NCBI RefSeq assembly: GCF_037126465.1
Contig: NC_088201.1
Span: 3,725,001-3,789,000, forward strand
Length of the DNA: 64,000 bases
From: Ornithodoros turicata
Lineage: Eukaryota > Arthropoda > Arachnida > Ixodida > Argasidae
Direction of reading: 5' to 3'
In this document: piece by piece, positions 45,801 through 56,400 of the stretch
How positions within the stretch are numbered: the first letter of the stretch is position 1
Layout of the letters: the number at the start of each line of letters is the position of its first letter
The notes under the pieces: model-generated
Seen by the model: only the letters and a program-made list of their open reading frames with translations
Databases searched by the model: none
Told to the model about the DNA's origin: nothing
Position numbers and translations under genes: made by a program

Positions 45801-48800
45801 CCGTAGCCACTACCGTAATTTCACGCGTATAAGCCGCACGACGCGTTTTTTGGAACATTTTGAAAATTTTCCGGCACATAAGCCGCGGGCAATATGAGAC
45901 AACTGATTTGTGTGACAGATGAAACCATATAGAAGGCCATAAACCCTGTGGTCCATACTCCGGGGTCGGCATAGTGTACAACAAAGGAGGCTAGTTCTAG
46001 AGTTCTACAAAGATCGGACTGTGCCCTTGTTGGGCGTCTTTCATGGCTTGATAGGTCAGTGGTCTTCCAGAAGACGTGAATCACTGTCACCACTTTCGTT
46101 AAAGCTGCTTGGGGGTTTTGCACCAGGAAGATCAATGTACTCGAATGTGGACCCGTCCCTGTTATGCACTGTTCGTGCATCGTGTCATTCCAGAGACACC
46201 GTCGGCCTTTTCGTTAAAACTGGCGTATGGGGAAGATACCAGAAGAAAAAAAAAGTCATCAGATAAGCCGCACTGGTGGATAAGCCGCAGAACACCCGTG
46301 AGACAAAAAAAATTGCGCATAAGCCGCGGCTAATACGCGTGAAATTACGGTAGTTGTAACACATTTGCAAGGCATAGGAAGGGAGTTGCCTCAGGACAGA
46401 GGCTGCCGATATTTCGAACAGAGACTGTTCTTCTTCTGGGCCCAGAAGAACAACAGTCTCTGTTCGGATTATCGGTGGCCTCTGTCCTGAGGCAACTCCC
46501 TTCCTACATCTCTACCAGTTCGCTGGATTTCTACCCATTTGCAAGGCATAGTACTACAGCGTCAAGCATTGTCGAAGTCCACCTTCCACATTGCGCCACT
46601 CGAGATACGGTGCTTCCGAGAGCGACCCCTTGGGTCTGGTCTTCGATAAAGCGTTATCTACATTTTGAGAAAGTGTCAAGAGTCTATTTATGCGCAACGT
46701 AATTTTGTTTTGGCACAATCTCTCGGCAATACATACTCTGGAGGCCTTTGAAATGTACAGCACATCCATGACGTGCAGGGGAATCCGGATTACTGTAATG
46801 AGCACGGCTGTTCGCACACAGGGTGAAGCGGTTCTGCTACTGGCACGTCAGCCTCATCACATTCCGTATATTGGCCAGAGCCGTGTCTGCCATCGTCACA
46901 TATCACAACAGGTAAGTTACATGGGATAACCACGTCATTATGAGACTATTTCCAAGCCTAGCTGTTGCACCGCATGTACAGGGAAAACCGTGCAAAGTCC
47001 GGTGGGATCTGCGTCGCCAACCACACGTCCCCCATCGATGTCGCCATGCTAGCCAGTGACAACTGCTATGCTATGGTAAGGAAGTCCAGGAGCAAAGGAG
47101 AAGCATGACGGCCTCCTGAAACCTAATATTTGGGGCGTTTTGCGAGTGAGGCATTGCCATATGTCGCGAGGGTATGAAGGCCTGGCTAGAGTCACTAAAT
47201 AAGCTACGCTTCAGAGTATCGACACCGAGTTCCGAGAGCGAGCATGCGCCATCTTGTTTCTGCACCACGCTACCCACGCGCACACGCACTGCGCACGTCA
47301 GAGCCATATATTAAAAGGGAGTCTGGCCATTGGGAGGAGTCACAAAAAGAGGCTCGACCTGTCAATCACAGTTTCGCTCCTCTGATTGGGTTGCTTTTTA
47401 CCAAGGGGGTCGCCATGACAACTTACTGCCTCCCAAAATGGCGACGAAAACAAACAGCGGTGAAGCAAGGATTTCGTGACAAAAATTTTTTCACAGACTA
47501 CTCTGATTTTACGCTACAAATGTACATTCTGATATACGTTTCTCGGAAATCAATTTCAACTTACGCCCATCCATCGATATCTAACCGAAAATAATACGTT
47601 TTGCCGCCGATGTTAGGCCTAGTGAACACGGCGATCACAACGAAATCATAACAAAAACGGCGCTGTGCTGTACAATCTTATATTTAATAGCTGGATTTCA
47701 TGGATATAAACATTCTTACCTCTTATATTCCAACTATTCATGTAGATTTGTTTAAAAATCATACAGACGACAGAACGTGTCCCAGCAGGTGGTTCTGCCG
47801 GCAGCGGTGCAACGACAGAAGCAGACGACAGACGACAACTCTCGACGTCCCTTACGCTCCCTAGGTGGCGTTCATCAAATTTGCACCAAAAATCCCCTAG
47901 TTCTGCAGATTGCGAGAAGTATCCATTTCAGTCCCATCCAATCCACTTGCCACCCAAAGTGGCGCTGCCCATGCTGGATACGGGGACAAATAGTGAGGAT
48001 AGGTTGATTGATAGCGCCCCATATTTTAAGACTTCATTGGTCGGAAAGCTGAAAAAGTGGGTGGAGCTTCAGGTATAGGCATGACCCATTAATGGCCAGA
48101 CTCCCTTTTAATATACGGCTCTGGCACACGTAAGCGTACGATGCCATCTATGATGCGCCGTTGAAATGTTCCTTTCGTTTACAAGCAGAAGTGGACGGCC
48201 TTGAGCTCATCTTCGGGACGCTCTGGTGGACAATACATGGATTATCGCGCAACAATCACACACGCTTCTCTATCCCGCAGCGAGCATTACGTTAGCCGTC
48301 TTTGATCCTCAAATGGGGATGATACGGGTTTGGTGCGGAAACAAGATGGCGCTCCTGCTCTCCCTTGGCCCTCAGTGTCGATACTCTGAAGCGAAGCTTA
48401 TTTAGTGACTCTAGGCCTGGCCTTAGGTAAAAGCCGTCTGTTCTTAAAAATGGACAGTTGCGGGTTAACTATCTTTTTGTGCGTTCACGCTCGAAGACGA
48501 AAGTGATTGTGTTTAGGCTTGTCTTTCACGATTTTGCACAATTTGAAGCTGTGAAAGAGTCCGTAAATAAATGATGCTATACTATAAGTAAAATATACTA
48601 GTGAGATACGACTGTTGCAAAGGAAAATTACTGTTACGCTATGTACCAAAATAATCGTAGGAGCAGTACCAAATACAGTATCTGTGACAGGCTGTGTGAG
48701 GCTGTGGCAACCAGAGTACATAAATAAATAATAATGCATACTTCAAATCGGTCACCGGTTAAAACATGTCGCGTGTAAAAGAAAATGACAGTGCTACCAA

Positions 48801-51211
48801 GTTGGACTATAAATATACAATATTACAGATTATGTATGCCAAATTATCTATAACACTATCAAAGGCTGGGCTGAGCTGTACGAGACACCCCAGAAGAAAA
48901 AGCCAACTGTCATCATCATAAATTCATAAATGTTGACAGGTGGGCCAAACACAAGGCGGCTTCATAGGTGTCATCCAGACTGCACTCAACAGAGCAGCCT
49001 CACATATCTGGTTCGAACGGGGAGAGATTCGAGACCGTCAAGCAGTTGCTCGTAGGTACGCATTGGAGTCGCTGTTAACACCACGGTTGCAGTTAAAGGG
49101 GTCTCGGAGATGTGGGAGAATTTCAGTCCAGGTACGAAGAGACCTGCCTTAGACAGGGTAATTCACCCAAGCCATACACATTCTCTTTGCACAAACACAA
49201 ATGTCCCTGAACTTTGCACACTCATAGTGTTATTTATGTATTGTAGAGTTATAGTGCTACGAATACGATGATGGCATTGGGGTGAATCAACCCACGGTGG
49301 GCAGTGTTGTTTTCCTAGTTTTGTATATGTGGAACACACTTATTCGTAGCAAAATTCCTTTCTGATGCAGGCTACGTGAACATGTTCAGGATCCCACGAA
49401 ACTGCCCATCCTCATATTTCCAGAAGGTATGTATGTTAGTAGACCCAAAGAAAGTTGCATCAAATATGAAGGCCTCTTGATGGTTTTGTCTTGGTCCCGT
49501 GAACCCCCGTAACTGCCCCGTGAGTTGCTGAGAGATACCCACCTAACTTTTGTAAAGTAGGTGCATGAACTTCAGCCTCAAACATTTCTTTCGATGGGCC
49601 AATGATGGCAACTGAAATGTTAACTGAAATAAGTAACTTGTAGCGTTGTACTGCAGTAGTTGGTCAGTTAGGAGCGTATCACGCGCATATATCCGTCCAA
49701 ACGTGCATATATGTTGCACAAGGTGCTGCTGGATAAAAACACTCACTTTGAATTCAAAAGAGAATTGTAGGAAAAGCCTAGGTACAATGTGGTCACACAG
49801 CCCATGCATCATTGCTAAACTGAAACATTCCGTAAATTATTTTTTTATTGGATCGCTTACGACAGATTTGGAAGCAGTTTACACACTTTACGAAGCTGCA
49901 GCGCTGTTGTTCCGCAAGCCACGCATTAGTACTCAATTCGGCCAGTTGCTAGTTCGGAAGGTGAGGGATTATTTTTTCCAGGCACTTGCATCAACAACAC
50001 GTCAGTAATGCAGTTCAAGAAAGGCAGCTTTGAAGTGGGTGGCACGATATATCCGGCAGCTATCAAGTATGACGCGCGCTTTGGCGACGCGTTCTGGAAC
50101 AGCAGCAAGCAGAACTATATCCTCTACCTAGCGATGATGATGTCATCGTGGGCCATTGTTTGCGACGTCTGGTATCTGCCACCGATGCACATGAGGGTAA
50201 GATGTGTTGTGCTAACCCTGAGTTAACAGCAAGGGAAACTGAGGGAACAGCAAGAGTTTGGCGGACGAATCTGGCTGACCGTAGATGTAAAAAAAAATTA
50301 AGTGACCATCGCCTCAGCACACATAGCCCAGTGCTTCCTCCGCCCCTCAAAGTACTTTTTGAAGGAGTCTCACAGTTTCAATGAGATCTTCATTTGTGGG
50401 AACAACAAGGCGAAGCAGGGGAATGCCGTAATTGGTTACGACACTCTGTATGAGGTGCTGTCACGATTGAAGCCCCTAGCTTTCTGTGGTGGAAATTTAA
50501 CAACTCTGCAAAGCGGGATTTACAATCTGCGGGCAAGGGAAAACGAGCGAAAAAATGTTACGGCATTCTTCCGAGATAGTTTACCGACTCGTCCCGTACG
50601 CCTTTCAGTGCGCAAAGAAAATTAGACTCAATTCTTGCTGATTTCTCTCCGGGCGTTCCTGTCATTAAATTTCCTTCTGTCGTGGCACGTTCAGCCGTGT
50701 AAGTGCCAGCAGTATCAGTCACGACTGATTGGGTTTGGCCCGTGAAGATATTGCAGAGCGATTGAAATCCTTATGTAGTATAATTCTGCAATATATATAT
50801 ATGAATATTCTACAAAAAACGTACGATTCTAAGGGAAACGACGGGTTCCGCGAGACATGGCAAACATTCTCATCCTCAGAACCTGAAGTGTTTAAAATAT
50901 ATTACACAATTTTGTATCTCGTTCCATTAAAATACGCTGTTACGAAGCTGCGGAAAAAAACTGGAGTTGTAAATCGCTCACATACATCCAGTTTTCTGGT
51001 GCTGGCATCCATAATTTTTTTTTTACAAGCCCTCTCCTCTCAGGAAAATGAATCGTCCGTGGACTTTGCCAACCGCGTCAAGGCAAGAATTGCCGAGCAG
51101 GGAGGACTACTAGACCTCAACTGGGACGGCGCGCTGAAGCGTTACAACATAAAACAGGAGTGGAGGGAGCAGCAACAGAAGGAATTCAGCCAGAGGCTCA
51201 AGATTGCATAA
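36822..51211 (+). CDS. GPAT4: Glycerol-3-phosphate acyltransferase, GPAT3/4 type
   Basis: Twelve exons: 36822-36995, 42569-42677, 42751-42860, 43426-43523, 44000-44065, 44130-44204, 46822-46911, 46982-47075, 48940-49055, 49371-49426, 49982-50196, 51044-51211. All introns are GT-AG, phases agree throughout, and the joined frame has 456 residues and a stop, the length of vertebrate GPAT4. It transfers an acyl chain from acyl-CoA to glycerol-3-phosphate to make lysophosphatidic acid, the first step of glycerolipid synthesis, in the ER membrane (family knowledge). Hydrophobic segments lie at about residues 13-42 and 168-208. Acyltransferase motif I is NHTSPID (254-260), then WFER (296-299), motif III FPEG (327-330), and a conserved FKKGSFEVGG segment after it. 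GPAT3 and GPAT4 cannot be separated from the sequence. Most introns contain small DNA transposons but no exon is damaged. Confidence 0.93.
38500..38575 (-). repeat. Degenerate tRNA-like segment
   Basis: The minus strand reads GGCCGCGGTGTAATGGTTAG with an A-box-like GTAATGGTTAGCGC; the B box is decayed. Probably the head of an old tRNA-derived SINE in GPAT intron 1. Confidence 0.4.
39320..39394 (+). mobile_element. hAT MITE end (CAGTGGCATAGCCA), truncated
   Basis: It starts like the CAGTGGCGTAGCCA family with the G/C runs, but no right terminus follows; LINE sequence begins instead. Confidence 0.6.
39395..39551 (-). mobile_element. LINE reverse transcriptase fragment
   Basis: The minus strand encodes SNETPVLSGVPQGSVLGPLL, the conserved RT block 4 motif (SGVPQGSVLGPLLF) of CR1/Jockey/RTE-like LINEs, preceded by about 30 residues. 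It is cut at 39394 by the hAT fragment. Confidence 0.7.
40078..40192. mobile_element. Short hAT MITE, CAGTGGCGGATCCA ends
   Basis: 115 bp from CAGTGGCGGATCCA to TGGATCTGCTCCTG, with the exact 8-bp duplication ACATCAGG (40070-40077, 40193-40200). The interior is mostly G and C runs. Confidence 0.85.
41405..42046. mobile_element. piggyBac-like MITE relative, right end unclear
   Basis: It starts at TTAA (41401-41404) with AGGAGTACAGAGGGCCATCC and shares with 34920-35483 a GC-rich core (TTCGCCGGTCAGTGGGGGTC compared with the GGGTCAGTGCTGACCCGGGT region) and GGCATGGTGCATCTTA. The right terminus is not clear, so the end is approximate. Confidence 0.5.
44298..44839. mobile_element. Mariner-type MITE, CAGGGTGA ends, copy 1
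   Basis: Inverted ends CAGGGTGAGCTTAGCGAGG and AACCTTCGCTAAATTCACCC, then TG, flanked by TA (44296-44297 and 44840-44841). The palindromic interior has two CTATACxTGGTGATGTGAA blocks. In GPAT intron 6. Confidence 0.8.
45813..46350. mobile_element. TA-target MITE, CCGTAATTTCACGCGTATAA ends
   Basis: 538 bp with inverted ends CCGTAATTTCACGCGTATAA / CGCGTGAAATTACGG and TA on both sides (45811-45812 and 46351-46352). ATAAGCCGC is repeated inside. GPAT intron 6. Confidence 0.8.
46377..46535 (+). mobile_element. Penelope-like tail, inverted head, 15-bp TSD
   Basis: A 159-bp insert between two copies of CATTTGCAAGGCATA (46362-46376 and 46536-46550). The right two thirds equal the tail at 13715-13830; the left 60 bases are the reverse complement of the same block, meeting at CTGGGCCCAG. 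Confidence 0.8.
47187..48413. mobile_element. hAT-like element of 1.2 kb, TAGAGTCACT ends
   Basis: Ends TAGAGTCACTAAATAAGCTA / AAGCTTATTTAGTGACTCTA with the exact 8-bp duplication GGCCTGGC (47179-47186 and 48414-48421). It is in GPAT intron 8 and contains the piggyBac-like element below. This exact duplication fixes the true termini of the family also seen at 4780 and 14281. Confidence 0.9.
47315..48107. mobile_element. piggyBac-like MITE nested in hAT-like element
   Basis: Inverted ends AAGGGAGTCTGGCCATT and AATGGCCAGACTCCCTT, flanked by TTAA (47311-47314 and 48108-48111). 793 bp without a transposase. Being inside the other element it is the younger insertion. Confidence 0.85.
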
Positions 51212-52193
51212 AGAACTCAGTGAGATGGTGGAAGGGAAAGAGCTCTGCCCCCCCAAAAGTGACTCGTGGGTATCACGTTTTCTCCGACCGCATGTACATA
51301 GTGTTCGACGTTCACAACTGCTGTCTAGCTTTTGTTGAAACTGTAGGTGTTTTTTTTTTTTTTTTTTCCAGTCCATAAAAACTGTAAATGGTTTGAAAGT
51401 GCCAAGAATTCAACGTCGTCATCAGTTAGTCACATTTTACGGCATTACACGTTAAGGTTGTTCAAGCGAACGAATGACCCCCCCCCCCCCGACTCGAAAG
51501 AAGTCTCTCGACACTCCGACGGACAGACAAGTAGAGTCCCTCTCTCGTGTAATTTGAGCCACACTTATTCCTGCCGGTACATCTGGTTCATATAATATAA
51601 ATGGTATCCGCAACACAAACTCACTCCTAACACCCTGTAAAAGTGTACCATAAGGTGTATCGGGCAGAAAGTAATCTTGGCCGTGCCTTCATTCTAGTGT
51701 GCCGAACCAAACGAGCCTTCAGCTCTGTTCTTTCCATAACCAGAAGGCCTTCGCTTTTACCGTTCGGCAATCAACTAGAACCTGGCCTCTTCTCTAAGGA
51801 GGCACATTGAGCCTTTAAATGTGACTTTCTGACAGCGATACAAGGCAGGGCATCACAAGCATGATAGTTTTTTTTTTTTCGCTTTGTTTATTGAAGAGGA
51901 GGGATATGTACATTGCCGGTGATTGAATGTAAAAAAAAGGTGGTGACGTTATGGACAATGCTGAATTACCGTCGTCGTAACAAAAAAAAAACAAAGTAGC
52001 GGACATGCACCGCTTTTGTTTTTTGTCTCGTCTAACCCGCAAGGGGGAGTCACCAGCAAAGCCTGGTCTGGAATAAATATGTTTGCTCACTGAAGTTTTG
52101 CTGTTTCCCCTTAATTTTGTAGTTGGTGAACACAGGAAATGAAATGAAGTGATGAAATAAAAGTAAGGAACCATACTTAAGAACTCTTATCTA
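51212..52193. other. GPAT 3' UTR and intergenic sequence
   Basis: No clean AATAAA close to the stop codon; T runs at 51351-51367 and 51870-51880 and a C run at 51481-51490. No other gene seen. Confidence 0.4.
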
Positions 52194-53336
52194 CCATATT
52201 TACTTGCCTTATATACGGTGCTTAGCCCTTGCCGTTGTGTTTTTGTTTCCTGAAAGCTGGGGGTAAAAAAAAATCTGGGTTTTATTTTTGGGAACTGTAA
52301 GGGAACTTTTGGGAACTGTAGGGGATATTGGGGGGGGGGGGGTAAAATAAAGCGAGAGCACTTCTTGCATTTCAGATGCACACGCGATGGCAAGCGGCTT
52401 TGATAAATGCACAATGCTTAGCGTGCATTCTCCAATGCTTGCACTCGTTGCCAAATTTGCACTCTGGCAACTTAGTTTTCAGGGTTTTCTTCAGGTTTTA
52501 CCTTAAGTGATGATGGTGCAAATGGGTGGAAGGTGCAAATGGGTGGAAGGTGCAAATGGGTGGGGGGTGCAAATGGGTTTTATCTGGGTAGACACAACAA
52601 AACCTGTTTTATCCCCAATTTGCATCAGTGGCACTGTGGGTAAAACCCGAAAACACTCTGGAACCGAACTCGTCAAAGTGAAAACTCAGCCAATTCCGCG
52701 GGTACGGTTTAACAGTAAATACGTTGCATTTAGCATTTCCTCTTGCCAGCTTACGTGTTCCTTTCTTTTCTGCCTCAAAATGTGCTCTTTCACCAGATTT
52801 TGACTCGTATTTGGAAAAAAGTATTTGAACGTCGCAGTCGCGAATGGGTTCCCGCCATTTTTCTTCCATGTGGGGAATGAAGCTGAGAATGAATGCTGCT
52901 CAGTACAGCATGCAGTTTGACGGCGCATGTTTTTAAGCCAGTAACAACGTGTCCGCGATGTACTACGTATCGTATCGAGTGATAATTGAATCAAATAGAA
53001 TAGGTGCAATTACAACGCTGTTGCATAGTCGGCACTTCTAAGAGAAGAGGCACGTAAGAAACATCTAATTGTGTAATGCAGTATGCCTCACAAATAATTT
53101 GAGAGATAGCACTATCAACGTTTCGAGTAGAAATTTAAGGATGATAATTTTGGTGCAGTTTTACTTTTTTTTGGCAGGTCTCTACCACTTTTTCTAAAAA
53201 CTTGACCTCTAAAATGAGCGGGTATTTACAATACCCCTACCACAATTTGCTGTGGTAACGAATTTGTACGACTTAAAAAACTTCCTCCGAGTAAAACGCG
53301 GTTAAAAGCTGCACCCAATTATGCAAGTAAATATGG
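52194..53336. mobile_element. TA-target element, CCATATTTACTTGC ends
   Basis: 1143 bp between CCATATTTACTTGC and GCAAGTAAATATGG, flanked by TA (52192-52193 and 53337-53338). Interior non-coding, with the tandem repeat at 52515. Its right edge lies 86 bp beyond the stop codon of the TIR-SLOG gene. Confidence 0.8.
52515..52579. repeat. 17-bp tandem repeat, about four copies
   Basis: Unit GGTGCAAATGGGTGGAA starts at 52515, 52532, 52549 and 52566, the last one incomplete. Confidence 0.85.
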
Positions 53337-53422
53337 TAGAAACAGAGAGCCTTTGAGGCATTACGAGATGACACGCACTCGGGGGAAAAAAACAACAACA
53401 ATCCCACTGCGGTGTGACACCA

Positions 53423-56400
53423 CTAGGAACTCGACATGCTCCTCAAGTACTTGACTATCCTCTGCCAGCGCGTCATAGCTTGGTACGACGTCTTGGCGGC
53501 ACTGCCGGCGGCGGAAGGAGCAATTTCTTTGTCCGCCGGCAGGGTGCCGTCGGACAGGCCTTGCGCGACGCTCTCTCCGTGTTTCGCACGTTTCTTGATC
53601 TTTTTGTACTTGTTGCGCACCAAGTGCGAGTGCGCGTGCGACACCATGGCCCGCTTGAGTTGAGCCACAATGTCGACGGCTGCTTTCGCGACTTCCGCCG
53701 GGGACGCTTCTTTCTCGGACAGCACCGACCACTTCTCTTCCGCGATGCAGTGCGGGGTCTAAAGAGAGAGACACAAGTTGTACACCCTGCGGAAACTACT
53801 TCTGCACTGGATCTGTCTATTAAAGCGAAAGTAATGTGACTTCAACTTTTAAGTAAAGTAACTTTTGTGATCTCCTGCAGTACGCAATGCACATTCTTAC
53901 CTCTAATATTTTGAGAGGAACACCAAACTGGCCACCAGCGGCTCCACCGGTGGAGATAATTGGAACCACGAAGTGGTCGTTCCACACAAACTGTTCCACC
54001 TCATGCGCTGCACAAGGCCCACCTGTAACGTGACGCGAATCTGGTTATTTCCACGTGATGCCGAATTCTTGTGACCCGACCCGACAGCGTATGTGTCTTA
54101 AGAAACACTGGAACAGAGCATGTGTGACTGGACAAGACAACTCGAGGTCTCTGTGATTTGGCTGCATGTTCAGAACTTTCACGAAGCGAATAGGAAAGCA
54201 CTGGAAAAACAAATCGCAAATTGCTTTGCTGCTTGATCTGGTGCAGCGAGTGGAGCCAAACAGAAGACAGTATCTGCCTTCGTAAAGTAAAAATGAAGTG
54301 CACGACAGGTGCTGCCCTCTACACCTAGAGCCCAATCAAGTAGAAAAGTGTAAGCCCTAGATCGTTTGTCACGGGTGTCTGCACTGCATCGCAACAGTTT
54401 GAGCGCCTCCTGCGATGTGGATTGACTCGATGAGCGAGCATATAGTCCTATCTTAACAAAACTGAATGCCAGTATGCATAAGACCGCTGATAAGACACTG
54501 CCCGCAACTACGGCTACACTATTCGTGTCGTCTGCTCCACAGTGCATCAAACACTGCACGGACTCTGGAGGAGGTGCAGCATTTTCGTGAACTCGTGCAG
54601 CACTTTTTCCAACTGAGTGGCGAGTGTAGCGCAAAGGCTGCACCTCCGCTGAATCGAATGCGGGATCTTACGCCATTTGCAGTAGTTTGCACTAGTTGCA
54701 ATACTTCTGAACGAGTAATATAACTAGGGAATGACTCTTTCGGGTTAAATGCCTTTTCGGGTTAAATGCCGGGGGGGGGGGGGGGTAAAAATTGGGTGCT
54801 CCGTTTAAATCTGTAATTCGGGGAGAAATCGGGCGACAATTATTCCTTCGGGTGTTATCGGGTGTGTTTGTTTCTCCTCTCGTCTATTAAGTCCTCCCCT
54901 AACCTCTCTTTTCTTACTCCTTTTTTTTTTTCTGCGGGATCGTGACCTCCCAGCGGTAATCCCCAAAGGCATAGACAGTGTCGACACACATGGGTGTATT
55001 GCTGGGAACGCAAGTGACCCATTCTTACACGTTTTACACGTGGCGACCTTTGGTCCTCTTCAGTGTAAATGTCACTCGAGGATTTCATAGCGACTGGAAT
55101 TCGGGGAGAAATCGGGTTTAATCCGAATTGGTCGGAGGTCAGTTCGAGGGGTGAATAACCGGGCGGAATCGCGTTTAACCCCAAAAAGTCACTCCCTAAA
55201 TGTAACAGTCAGCCGGCGACTGATTAGACATCCTCCAAAATTATCTGTCGAGATTTGCGAAAAGGTCATTTTAGAGATTACCTTCAATCACAATGCACGT
55301 GTCGAATGCCCGTGCAACCGTCGACTCCCGCTCTTTCACCGAACTGCCCAGGAACAGGTTCTTGCCGTACGGAATAGCCGAGAAGGAGCCGTCGCTGTTT
55401 TGCGGTGCCTTGCCCATGTATTTCTGGATAGAAAATGTGTGCTCAGTTGCACCTTGGGATGACCTCTCTCTCCTACCTTCTCGTCTCGGCAAGGCAGGAT
55501 GTGGAACACTTTAGTGTCCGTCTCGCCGTTGTTCTCCCGTGCCTCGTGAAACGTACGTGCTACGATATCTGGTGCTCCGTAGAAACCTCCGGTGATGACA
55601 GCCACGTTTGGAAGCTTCGCCAGTTCTTTGCCGATTTCCCTAAAGTACGAAATTGCGTGTTTTACGACACTGCCGACTGCAATGTACGCAGCTACTTTAA
55701 CGGAGCAAAAGAGCTCGCTCAATCCATTGGTCAACATTTTATCGCTGCATTATTTACGAAAAAGTCCCGAAAAATTATTTATTATTATTTAACATTTTAT
55801 AATTAATTAATTATTAATTATATAATTAATTATATTTTATAATTATTAATTATAATTATTACCGAAATAAAGCCTGAATTTTACCCCCAAATTTTCAAGA
55901 AAACATAAAACTACCTGAATACAGAGGACCCCTACGCATACAGTCTTGCATTGCACCAACGCAACTTTCTTCTTCCCCACCAGTTTAACTGTTCACTGCT
56001 TTCGCAGGCGCGCACAAGTCCACCCGTGCACTAGCTGTATATATTTAGGTACACGTAAGACTCCCAAAATGTTTTAAGAAAATTTTTCATGGTTTTGGTA
56101 CTTGCCTGCATATCTCTTCTGACCTCTGAGGCAGCTTTGAGCCTCCAGCAATGTAGACGCAGGTTTCCAATGCGGGGATCTCTTTTTTCATGAACGTCAC
56201 CTGAAAGGCAGACACATTCTTACCGGTTGTCACAACTGGGTGGTCTCGGCAGTTGAGCGAGCCTCTCACTTACGAGACACTGAATCGTGGCTTCCGTAGC
56301 GGCGTCTTTCGGAGTCTCCGACGAGTCTGGATTTGTGGCACGCCTCACACGGACCTTCAGGGCGCTCTCGAACTCGCAACTGTTTCTCTACGATAACGGG

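Larger units (their letters stand above)
53901..56200 (-). other. SLOG/LOG-like domain exons of the TIR-SLOG gene
   Basis: Four exons: ETCVYIAGGSKLPQ (404-417), the first strand and Gly loop; REIGKELAKLPNVAVITGGF (424-443), YGAPDIVARTF; then LGSSVKERESTVARAFDTCI; and EGGPCAAHEVE (525-535), in the place of the PGGxGTxxE loop of the LOG/lysine-decarboxylase-like fold, with Cys-Ala replacing Gly-Thr but the Glu kept (Glu533). The first donor (56105-56100) is GCAAGT, so this intron is of the GC-AG kind. The same fold occurs in TRPM channel N-termini and in bacterial ThsA-type receptors. Confidence 0.75.

Noticed and set aside
50729..51043. Separate 160-residue protein upstream of the last GPAT exon
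   Set aside because: Only 51044-51211 has homology; the upstream part is intron read-through ahead of a good CTCTCCTCTCAG acceptor.
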